Position numbers and translations under genes: made by a program. From an uncultured Halomicronema sp. (GTDB lineage: Bacteria > Cyanobacteriota > Cyanobacteriia > Phormidesmidales > Phormidesmidaceae): a DNA stretch of 8,860 nucleotides. The stretch lies in assembly GCA_937897665.1 (NCBI GenBank), contig CALCPB010000831.1:1-8860 (forward strand), given 5' to 3'. Of the stretch, positions 1 to 6,213 are shown one piece after another. Position 1 is the stretch's first letter. Every line of letters starts with the position of its first letter. Under the pieces are notes generated by a model. It did no database searches. It saw only the letters and a program-made list of their open reading frames with translations, and had not been told where the DNA came from.

Positions 1-831
1 CAGGTGCGGGAAATTTTTGCGCGCTATACCGACCTGATCGATCCCCTGTCACTGGATGAGGCTTATCTCGACGTGACCGAAAATCGGGGCGGTGAGCGCG
101 CGGCGATCGCGATCGCCCAGGCGATTCGCCAAGCCATTCGTGACGAAACCCAGCTCACGGCTTCGGCTGGGGTTTCGATCAACAAATTTCTCGCCAAGAT
201 TGCCTCTGATCTCGACAAACCCGACGGCCTCTACGTGATTCGACCAGAGCAAGCCGCTGCGTTTATTGAAGCTTTGCCCATCGATAAGTTTCACGGCATT
301 GGTCGCGTCACTGCCAACAAAATGCATGAGCTAGGCATCGCGACTGGGGCTGATTTAAAACAGTGGTCAGAAGCCGACTTAGTCAGACAGTTTGGCAAAG
401 TGGGACGGTTTTATTATCGGGCGGCGCGCGGCCAGGACGATCGCCCCGTTAATCCCAACCGGATTCGGAAATCGGTCGGAGCAGAAAATTCGTTTTCCCC
501 CGATTTGGCCACTCTGCCAGAAATGGAAGCGGCCCTTACTAAAGTGGCGCAGCGGGTGGCGCAGCGCGTGCAGGATCAGCGGCGCGGCGGCTGCACGCTG
601 ACACTCAAAATTAAATACAGCAGCTATCAGCAAGTCACGCGCAACTACACGCAGACTGAGCCCATTCGTGATTTTGAGGCGATCGCGCGGCTGGGCCAGG
701 CTCTGCTGCATCAGCATCTCAATCGCGACCAAAAGGTGCGGCTGTTGGGACTGGCGCTTTCTAATCTAGAACCGCTGCCCTCTGAGGTGGAGTTTACTCA
801 GCTGGTGTTGGATTTGGATTTGCGGGATTGA
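1..831 (+). CDS. dinB: DNA polymerase IV (Y-family translesion polymerase), 5'-truncated
   Basis: Error-prone Y-family polymerase that copies past DNA lesions. The frame is open from base 1, so the gene starts outside the window. By alignment from memory to E. coli DinB, about 84 residues are missing, including the first palm aspartate and the steric-gate region. Visible parts, numbered from codon 1: the palm motif SLDEAYLD with catalytic Asp19 and Glu20; the thumb-region stretch KFLAKIASDLDKPDG; a helix-hairpin-helix-like HGIGRVTANKMHELGI; and the little-finger start RKSVGAENSF. The protein ends in QLVLDL plus four residues, which matches the QLxLxL beta-clamp-binding peptide (QLVLGL in E. 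coli), so the C-terminus is complete. No operon partner follows: the next gene starts about 350 bases on. No SOS box can be assessed because the promoter is outside. The family call is very secure. Confidence 0.96.
   Translation, partial: QVREIFARYTDLIDPLSLDEAYLDVTENRGGERAAIAIAQAIRQAIRDETQLTASAGVSINKFLAKIASDLDKPDGLYVIRPEQAAAFIEALPIDKFHGIGRVTANKMHELGIATGADLKQWSEADLVRQFGKVGRFYYRAARGQDDRPVNPNRIRKSVGAENSFSPDLATLPEMEAALTKVAQRVAQRVQDQRRGGCTLTLKIKYSSYQQVTRNYTQTEPIRDFEAIARLGQALLHQHLNRDQKVRLLGLALSNLEPLPSEVEFTQLVLDLDLRD
103..116. repeat. Two overlapping HIP1 palindromes, representative of the window's HIP1 set
   Basis: GCGATCGC occurs at 103-110 and 109-116, sharing two bases. The other copies start at 679, 1298, 3218, 3663, 4277, 4967, 5209, 5812, 5925, 6485, 7659 and 8030. 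They lie in genes and spacers alike. HIP1 is a known, highly over-represented octamer of many cyanobacterial genomes and is the main taxonomic marker here. Confidence 0.9.
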
Positions 832-1180
832 GCGGGAGTGCGAAATTCGGAGTGCGGAATTCGGCGTTGGGCATTCCGAGGTTAGAACAGTTTTGTGGAA
901 TTCGGTAAAACCACTCATACTCTTGAGCTTTAGCGATTAATATCTGGCGGAATCCTCGATTTTTGCCGCCACCAGTGCCCGCAGCTCTCGCAGCTCAAAA
1001 GATGATGCGGACAACCAAGCCGTTCCGAATCATGCATCAGGACTGAAGGGGCAGCCGTGGTGTCAGAAAACTTTCGGTTCCGTTTTTGGAAAACTGCTGT
1101 ACCCTTTAGCCGATAAGGGCTCTCTGCCAGCCAGCGCGATTAGGCCAACGGCTGGGAAGGTTCAGCAGCAGGTGACGGAG
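832..1180. other. Gene-free spacer between dinB and the propeller gene
   Basis: Apart from the 14-bp tandem repeat at its left end I see no gene. A frame continuous with the propeller gene is open from 941 but has no ATG, GTG or TTG before 1172. Weak hairpins are present: CCCTT/AAGGG at 1102-1119, and CCAGCC/GGCTGG pairing 1127-1132 with 1150-1155. Neither has a T-tract. I found no convincing -35/-10 pair. Confidence 0.5.
836..863 (+). repeat. Two tandem copies of a 14-bp unit after dinB
   Basis: GAGTGCGAAATTCG (836-849) is followed directly by GAGTGCGGAATTCG (850-863), differing at one base. A further GGAATTCGG appears at 898-905 with its neighbouring base, so the array seems to decay downstream. 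Short tandem repeats of this flavour are common between genes in filamentous cyanobacteria. No function can be read from it. Confidence 0.6.
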
Positions 1181-2248
1181 ATGAAGTGGTTAAAGACTAG
1201 CCTCGGGATCAGCAGTCTGGTGGTCTCAACAACAGTTTTGGTGGGTGGGGCGAGCGTTGGGCCAACCGGCATGACACCCAACACATCGCCAGGGGCCGCG
1301 ATCGCCGATTTAGGCTCCCTGAGGACATCCAGCGCTGCAGCGGAGTCACTGATTAGCCAGCGACTCACCACCGACTATCGCGTTCCGGCGCTGCAAAAAG
1401 ATTTTACCGGCAGCCTCTGGCTCGCCACCTGGCAAGGACAAATCGCTCGCATCAATGCTGAAACTGGCGAAGTGCAAGCCCGGCTGACCATGCCTGACAA
1501 AACGATTGGCGCGCTGACTCAAGACCGGGTCGGACGCATCTGGGCTGGAACTTACTCCGGGCTGGTACGCGTTGACCCACGTACGAATCAAGTCACCGCT
1601 CAAAATTTATCGCTGCCCTCTAACCGAGTGCTGTCTTTACAGATCGATACCCGAGGATTTTTATGGGTGGGCACTGATCAGGGACTGGCCATGGTCAGCC
1701 CCGACCAGGGGCAGTTGATGACGACGATGCAAGAGCTCTCGGGCACCAGCGCTAACGTGATGACGCTAGACGATGACGGCCACCTTTGGGTGGGCACGCT
1801 AAACGGCTTGACCCAAGTCGACACCGCGCGTGCAGCAGAAATTCGAGTCGTGCGCGACATCCCCGGCGGTATGGTGCAGGCGTTAGCCCGCGATGCTCAA
1901 GGCGCGCTGTGGGTGGGCACGCCCGAAGGCTTGTTTGTGGTCACCCCCGAAGACGGCAGTCTGATTCGACAAGTCACCGCCATGCTGGGGCAAAACGTGT
2001 TGTCACTGGCGTTTGATAACAATCAAGCGCTGTGGATTGGCACCGATGCTGCACTCAGTACGATGAATCCCTACAATGGCGAGATCTTTGGGCAAGTGTT
2101 GGGTCTGCCTGGACGACAAACCCTGGCAATTTCTCCCGATACGGGCAATAAGGTGTGGATTGGCACCAGCGAAGGGTTGGGCTGGGTCAGCACGACAACG
2201 GGACGCGCTTTACCTCACGGAGCCTTTGTGAATCCTGACTCGCTGTGA
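1181..2248 (+). CDS. Exported seven-bladed beta-propeller protein (two-component-regulator propeller repeats)
   Basis: Predicted 355-residue protein of seven LW(V/I)GT-type repeats, the pattern of the Reg_prop propellers that form sensor domains of hybrid kinases. Blade tryptophans fall at residues 80, 121, 162, 203, 244, 285 and 326, exactly 41 apart. Each is followed by (V/I/L/A)(G/A)T, and most by a (D/E/S/N)GL turn. Seven repeats would close a complete ring. Residues 1-27 (MKWLKTSLG, then a hydrophobic stretch ending in GGAS) look like a signal peptide, so a periplasmic or secreted place is likely. No transmembrane, kinase or DNA-binding part follows, so this is a stand-alone propeller. 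Its role is probably ligand or protein binding, but the target is unknown. Start choice is uncertain: GTG at 1172, with GGGAAGG 11 bases upstream, would add MTE. The ATG at 1181 gives the more typical signal peptide. Confidence 0.85.
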   Translation: MKWLKTSLGISSLVVSTTVLVGGASVGPTGMTPNTSPGAAIADLGSLRTSSAAAESLISQRLTTDYRVPALQKDFTGSLWLATWQGQIARINAETGEVQARLTMPDKTIGALTQDRVGRIWAGTYSGLVRVDPRTNQVTAQNLSLPSNRVLSLQIDTRGFLWVGTDQGLAMVSPDQGQLMTTMQELSGTSANVMTLDDDGHLWVGTLNGLTQVDTARAAEIRVVRDIPGGMVQALARDAQGALWVGTPEGLFVVTPEDGSLIRQVTAMLGQNVLSLAFDNNQALWIGTDAALSTMNPYNGEIFGQVLGLPGRQTLAISPDTGNKVWIGTSEGLGWVSTTTGRALPHGAFVNPDSL

Positions 2249-2357
2249 AATTAAGTAGATAGCGTTCGTCACTGGCTCGTTACCCTGGCTGTTATGCAAC
2301 TAGTTGAGCTTGGCGCGAATAAGGCTAACGCCTAGGATACTCCCAGAGGTGCATCCC

Positions 2358-2529
2358 ATGCCTGGTCTCGCTCCCGCCCCGCTGTGCCTAGCCGACCAAG
2401 AACTAGCAAGACCTTCACACACTGATCAATCGCCATAGTACAACGCAGCAAATTGCCCTAAAGGGTCGCATCATCTTGCTCGCCGACGAAGGCAAAAATC
2501 ATCGAGAGATTGCCCGAGCGCTTAGCCGA
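2358..2529 (+). pseudogene. IS630-family transposase remnant (N-terminal helix-turn-helix part, frameshifted)
   Basis: From ATG 2358 the frame reads MPGLAPAPLCLADQEL, the usual opening of IS630-type transposases, then runs to a stop at 2436. The reading continues one base out of phase from 2413 as LHTLINRHSTTQQIAL, then KGRIILLADEGKNHREIARAL. This is the family's N-terminal helix-turn-helix segment, in which TxxQxxAxRAxIILL and GxxxxEIA are the usual signatures. Homology stops near 2529, and the expected WRxR region and DDE catalytic domain are absent. It is therefore a dead fragment of roughly 57 codons with one frameshift and a lost 3' end. It lies directly before the c-di-GMP gene, so an old insertion may have reshaped that gene's upstream region. 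Confidence 0.75.
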
Positions 2530-2638
2530 TGCTACTCGCCCCGCATGAAGATATTGATGAAATCTTCTCGGTTTTCAGAGAACGAAAGGGGCATGCTAGG
2601 TAAAGTCGAGTCTTGCATTAAGGCGTTGGTTGAACTCT

Positions 2639-2643
2639 AGGAG
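2639..2643 (+). promoter_or_regulatory. Ribosome binding site fixing the start of the EAL-GAF-GGDEF gene
   Basis: AGGAG lies 7 bases before ATG 2651. An earlier in-frame TTG at 2630 lies upstream of this site and would add seven residues (MNSRSPI). The strong site supports ATG 2651. Confidence 0.7.
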
Positions 2644-2650
2644 CCCCATT

Positions 2651-4879
2651 ATGAGTCAGTCCACTGGTAGTGCCAAGCCCTGCGCTTGTCGCCAGATTAC
2701 CGGTTGTCAAGCACAAGCAGCAGGACGACTCTTTCTCTGGTTCCCAGTGCCTCACACCCTAGCCAAAGGTATTGCTTACCTAAAGCAGAAAAAGCTTGAG
2801 TATCAACTGATGCAAGAGCGCTCAGGGTTAAGTGTCATGTGTCAATCTGGACAAGCTCAAGACATCGCTCGCGGCATTGCTCACTTGCTGGCACCGATGG
2901 AAATCAGCGAAACCCGAGTTCTCTTTAATAGAGGTAAGGCACAACCTCAGTTGCACGACTTTAGCGATATCACGTCACTACAGCGCTTTCTTAAACTGAG
3001 TGAGTCTGATTGGCTCGTTAATATGCTGGCGGAAGAACGGTTTGTAAATCACTTCCAGCCGATTGTTTCGATGCAAGATACGACTCAGATTTATGGCTAT
3101 GAATCGCTGATTCGAGGCGTGGATGAACAAGGCAATTTGGTGATGCCTGGATCTATCCTGACAGCCGCCACAGAGGCCGGACTGCTCGCACAGCTCGATC
3201 GAATTGCTCGCCTCAGGGCGATCGCCCAAGCCAGTCAGCATCAATTGATGGGACGCCTATTTATTAACTTCACTCCGACCGCACTTTATGATCCGGTATC
3301 TTGCCTGCGAAGTACTGTCGAAGCCATTGATGCAGTAGGCATTTCCCATGACCAGGTTGTATTTGAGGTCGTGGAGTCAGATCATCCTCAAGACGTTGGC
3401 CACCTCAAAACTGTCTTGAAGTTTTATCGAGAGGCCGGTTTTTTAGTCGCCCTAGATGATTTGGGAGCAGGATATTCGAGTTTGAATTTATTGCATCAGT
3501 TGCGTCCAGACTTCATTAAGTTGGATATGGAGATGATTCGAGATGTGCATCGCGATCTGTATAAGGCTTCGATTACCGAGAAACTGTTAGAAATTGCCCA
3601 AAAACTGAATATTCAAACCGTTGCTGAGGGGATTGAGTGCGTCGAAGAGTTGGCTTGGTTGCGCGATCGCGGAGCGACTTTGGCACAGGGCTATTTGATC
3701 GCCAAACCTAGTGCTGAGCCCGTGACCACCACACCCGCTTTTGCGCTCAACCCGCCTATCATCAACCTGACTGAGCCGACCAAGGCCCAGCCAGGAGTTC
3801 ATCATCAAAGCGAATCTGAACGCATTATTGCCGCTGTAAACCAACGGATTCAGGAATCCCTAGAACTGGATGAAATTTTACAAACCACAGCAGATGAAGT
3901 TCGGCAGCTTTTCAATGCCGACAGGGTGGTGATTTATCAGTTCGAAGACGACTGGAGTGGGCGGGTGGCGGTCGAGTCCTTAGCCGCAGGCTGTACATCG
4001 ATTCTAGATTTCCACGCTAGGGATACCTGCTTTCAATCGACCCATGCCACGTACTATCAAGAAGGGAATAGTCGCGCAATCGCCGATATGGAAGTTGCCG
4101 AGCTATCACCTTGCTATGTTGAGCTTTTGCGGAGTTTGCAAATCCGGGCCAGCTTAATTGTCCCGATATTGCATCAAGACAATCTCTGGGGCTTATTGAT
4201 TGCTCATCAATGTTATGAGGCCAGGCAGTGGCAGCAATCTGAGATCAATTTATTTAACCAACTTGCCGGCCAAGCCGCGATCGCGATTCACCAATCGGAA
4301 CTTTATCAACAACTCCGCCAAGCCAATCAGGAGCTGCAGCGACTGGCAACCTCAGATGGTTTGACCCAAGTTGCGAACCGACGCTGCTTCGATGAAACAT
4401 TGGCCTCAGAGTGGCAAAGCGCCGCCCAAGAGCAGACTCCACTATCGTTAATCTTGTGTGACATTGATTGCTTTAAGCTCTACAACGACACCCGCGGTCA
4501 TCTAGCAGGGGATGATGTTTTGAAAACAGTCGCCCAAACTATTGAACAAACCGTCGAAGGCCCTGCCCACTTGGTCGCTCGCTATGGCGGAGAAGAGTTT
4601 GCGGTGATTTTACCCAATCTTGACGCGGCCGGAGCGAGCGCTATGGCTGACCAAATTCAAAGCAACATCAACGCCCTAAAAATTTCTCATCCCAATTCAC
4701 CCGTTAGTGCCTTTGTCACCCTGAGTCTCGGGATCGCAACCGTGACTCCACAGCCGCACTCTGCCCCCGCAGGTTTAATTGCTGACGCCGATCAAGGGCT
4801 TTATCAAGCCAAGGCCAAGGGGAGAAGCTGCACTGTGCTGCACAATAGCGAAACGTTTATCACAGCGGATACTCCTTGA
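2651..4879 (+). CDS. EAL / cyanobacteriochrome GAF / GGDEF bifunctional c-di-GMP enzyme
   Basis: A 742-residue, probably cytosolic enzyme for making and degrading cyclic di-GMP. Residues 1-110 are an unassigned region with Cys11, Cys13 and Cys19. EAL phosphodiesterase spans about 128-355 and its catalytic set looks complete: Glu151 (as ESL), Asn206, Glu239 and Glu242 of FEVVE, Asp269-Asp270 of DDLG, Lys290, Glu326 and Gln346. GAF spans about 390-555, with WSGRVAVES, the DTCF motif (Cys460), the canonical Cys488 followed by Tyr489, and LWGLLIAHQC, as in DXCF cyanobacteriochromes. A short coiled linker (about 550-566) leads to GGDEF (about 567-735) with Asp604, Asn612, Asp621 and an intact GGEEF at 646-650. 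The RxxD inhibitory site is replaced by GPAH (637-640). EAL-GAF-GGDEF is the order of the C-terminal half of Synechocystis Cph2. Light probably shifts the balance of the two activities; the direction cannot be read. It appears to be monocistronic. Confidence 0.95.
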   Translation: MSQSTGSAKPCACRQITGCQAQAAGRLFLWFPVPHTLAKGIAYLKQKKLEYQLMQERSGLSVMCQSGQAQDIARGIAHLLAPMEISETRVLFNRGKAQPQLHDFSDITSLQRFLKLSESDWLVNMLAEERFVNHFQPIVSMQDTTQIYGYESLIRGVDEQGNLVMPGSILTAATEAGLLAQLDRIARLRAIAQASQHQLMGRLFINFTPTALYDPVSCLRSTVEAIDAVGISHDQVVFEVVESDHPQDVGHLKTVLKFYREAGFLVALDDLGAGYSSLNLLHQLRPDFIKLDMEMIRDVHRDLYKASITEKLLEIAQKLNIQTVAEGIECVEELAWLRDRGATLAQGYLIAKPSAEPVTTTPAFALNPPIINLTEPTKAQPGVHHQSESERIIAAVNQRIQESLELDEILQTTADEVRQLFNADRVVIYQFEDDWSGRVAVESLAAGCTSILDFHARDTCFQSTHATYYQEGNSRAIADMEVAELSPCYVELLRSLQIRASLIVPILHQDNLWGLLIAHQCYEARQWQQSEINLFNQLAGQAAIAIHQSELYQQLRQANQELQRLATSDGLTQVANRRCFDETLASEWQSAAQEQTPLSLILCDIDCFKLYNDTRGHLAGDDVLKTVAQTIEQTVEGPAHLVARYGGEEFAVILPNLDAAGASAMADQIQSNINALKISHPNSPVSAFVTLSLGIATVTPQPHSAPAGLIADADQGLYQAKAKGRSCTVLHNSETFITADTP

Positions 4880-4997
4880 GTTGCACATCTCTCAATCATG
4901 CAACGCCAACAGGCAATGCCGTATTTAAGTGGTTTCACGATCGCGATATCAGCCACAACCTATACCGCGATCGCTCCTCAACATTTTGGGTGGATGA

Positions 4998-5015
4998 CTG
5001 GTCTAATCAGACCAG
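4998..5015. repeat. Perfect 7-bp hairpin at the 3' end of the membrane-protein gene
   Basis: CTGGTCT, loop AATC, AGACCAG. It spans the stop codon of the minus-strand gene (5007-5009) in the convergent interval after the c-di-GMP gene. Neither strand has a T-tract after it, so it is not a standard intrinsic terminator. It may still serve as a 3'-end stem for one or both convergent transcripts. Confidence 0.45.
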
Positions 5016-5594
5016 CATTCCCGCCATGCTAATCATCAGCATGACGATGGAAAAGATGCTCATGGAAGCGGCAAAGGCGTTTTTGCGAGAGCGTACGCTT
5101 TTGCGGGCGGCCAAGGCCACTAGCGCCACGATACTTGAGAGAAACACTTTAGAGAAAAGCGGTTGGCCGGGCATCAGTAAGCAAAGACATAACAACACAA
5201 GGTGAGAGGCGATCGCCCACACAATTACTTCAAATCTTTGCCAATACAGTTCTTGTGCGGCCTCAGGAGCCAAATCAAAAGGTAAAGGGCGGCGGGCTTG
5301 CCAGTGACGCAGGCCATCGGTCAGCAAAAACCAGGCGGCGGTACTGATCAATGCCCAAAAGGGCAGCCATTCCAGCATTTCTTTTTCTAAAGAGCTTTGA
5401 GTCACCGGCCAGATGCCCACCACGAGGGCATGCATTAACACCCCAGCGCCAGCGGTCATTAATAAGAAAGTGAGGTCGCAGGCAATGGTTAGTGTTAAGG
5501 CGGGCCGAGTCGGTGATTGAGGTTGGTGGTTCTGAACGATAGGAACTGGGGCGGTCGAAAGTACGGGTTTAGGGGGCGTAGACAGTACTCGCAT
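5007..5594 (-). CDS. Small multi-pass membrane protein of unknown function
   Basis: A 195-residue protein I do not recognise. It has a proline-rich, likely cytoplasmic head (residues 1-32, with VLSTPPKPVLSTAPVP almost repeating itself). About five hydrophobic segments follow: near 34-62, 76-94, 121-141, 147-163 and 174-195. The loop between segments 2 and 3 is polar and charged (HWQARRPLPFDLAPEAAQE). A basic cluster, ARKSVRSRKN, lies between segments 4 and 5, which by the positive-inside rule would be cytoplasmic. The protein ends inside the last hydrophobic segment. The start is ATG 5594; no clear Shine-Dalgarno site precedes it, which is usual in cyanobacteria. It is convergent with the c-di-GMP gene, with 127 bases between the two stops. 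Coding on this strand is favoured over the overlapping plus frame because of the consistent hydrophobic pattern. Confidence 0.75.
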   Translation of the reverse strand: MRVLSTPPKPVLSTAPVPIVQNHQPQSPTRPALTLTIACDLTFLLMTAGAGVLMHALVVGIWPVTQSSLEKEMLEWLPFWALISTAAWFLLTDGLRHWQARRPLPFDLAPEAAQELYWQRFEVIVWAIASHLVLLCLCLLMPGQPLFSKVFLSSIVALVALAARKSVRSRKNAFAASMSIFSIVMLMISMAGMLV

Positions 5595-5911
5595 GGTATT
5601 TGATTCTTAAGAGCAGCTTGTTGCAATACAGAAAGGTGGTGATGGCTTGCCCTGTGGCCGCGCTTGACTCGTGAACTGAGGACGGGTCACGCCCCTAATG
5701 AGAAGTCTTAGGAGTTCGGAAGATTCCGCAGTCAACCGTCGGCTGTCTCTAAACTATTCAAGATTGACGAGAGAGCTCCGTGTATGAGCCAGGGGTTTAT
5801 CAATTCTTCGTGCGATCGCTGGGGGCCTGGATGAGCGTCTTGATCGAGAGATCTCACCGGAGATCGTCGATATCAGTCGAATTTTCGAGAACGCTTTGGC
5901 AGTGACCAAGT

Positions 5912-5945
5912 CAAATACCGAGGGGCGATCGCCCCTCGGTATTTG
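5912..5945. repeat. Perfect 34-bp palindrome centred on a HIP1 site
   Basis: Each half is CAAATACCGAGGGGCGA and its exact complement, with no spacer. GCGATCGC (5925-5932) is the dyad centre. As RNA it would give a GC-rich stem with an A/U-rich foot ending in UAUUUG, close to an intrinsic terminator but without a run of U after it. It could act in both directions. Transcription arriving from the dehydrogenase gene on the minus strand would meet it before the membrane-protein gene. Confidence 0.7.
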
Positions 5946-6067
5946 CTGAAGCTTCATACTTCACTCAAAGCAGGTCGTCTCATGGATACGGGATGTAACG
6001 TAAGATGCTGTTATTTTGCGGCTAGAGAATGATTCCAGATCTCAACAATCTGAGGATGGTAGAAGTC

Positions 6068-6101
6068 TCACCTATCTCCTCAAATTTGAGCAGATAGGTG
6101 A
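6068..6101. repeat. 34-bp inverted repeat with a single mismatch, downstream of the dehydrogenase gene
   Basis: The left half TCACCTATCTCCTCAAA pairs with the right half TTTGAGCAGATAGGTGA except at one central-side base; the flanking C6067/G6102 also pair. It lies 113 bases past the dehydrogenase stop on the minus strand, so it may be that transcript's 3'-end stem. The centre AAATTT is AT-rich and no T-tract follows, so an operator or another protein-binding dyad is also possible. Confidence 0.6.
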
Positions 6102-6213
6102 GCAAGACTCTTGCCAGCGGTTTAAGGAAGAGTTTCCTTCATCACAAGTCAGGGGATGGGGGAACAGGCGGGAGCAGAATCTGTAGGTGTCTCGCGATTC
6201 GTGCTACGGATAA

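Larger units (their letters stand above)
2249..2650. other. Spacer carrying a transposase remnant
   Basis: No intact gene. Bases 2358-2529 hold the IS630-like remnant listed separately. A 7-bp inverted pair, AACGCCT (2327-2333) and AGGCGTT (2621-2627), brackets it and might be what is left of element ends, but 7 bp is too short to be sure. The rest shows nothing recognisable except the ribosome binding site at the right end. Confidence 0.5.
5595..6213. other. 619-base gene-free interval with two long palindromes
   Basis: I find no convincing gene on either strand; the short frames here are arginine- and serine-rich and resemble nothing. The interval should hold the promoter of the minus-strand membrane-protein gene at its left end and the transcript end of the dehydrogenase gene at its right end. 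It contains two HIP1 sites (5812-5819 and 5925-5932), two 34-base palindromes, and a weak AAGGAA/TTCCTT stem at 6124-6139. No tRNA or mobile-element features were seen. Confidence 0.5.

Noticed and set aside
379..732. 117-codon minus-strand open frame inside dinB
   Set aside because: It lies fully antisense to conserved Pol IV sequence; a shadow frame.
1102..1155. Possible leader structure or riboswitch before the propeller gene
   Set aside because: The two candidate stems are only 5-6 bp, the second with a 17-base loop, and no known riboswitch core is visible.
2630..2650. TTG start adding seven residues to the EAL-GAF-GGDEF protein
   Set aside because: AGGAG at 2639-2643 lies downstream of this TTG and 7 bases before ATG 2651.
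4876..5205. 109-codon plus-strand open frame starting at a TTG within the c-di-GMP gene's stop region
   Set aside because: Its second half is antisense to the membrane protein, which has a far more coherent hydrophobic pattern. It has a TTG start and no ribosome binding site, and it resembles no family.
5754..5957. 67-codon minus-strand open frame in the long spacer
   Set aside because: It runs through the HIP1 palindrome, is rich in Arg and Ser, shows no domain or start signal, and is probably chance.
6124..6139. AAGGAA/TTCCTT hairpin as the terminator of the dehydrogenase gene
   Set aside because: Only a 6-bp AT-rich stem with no T-tract on either strand.
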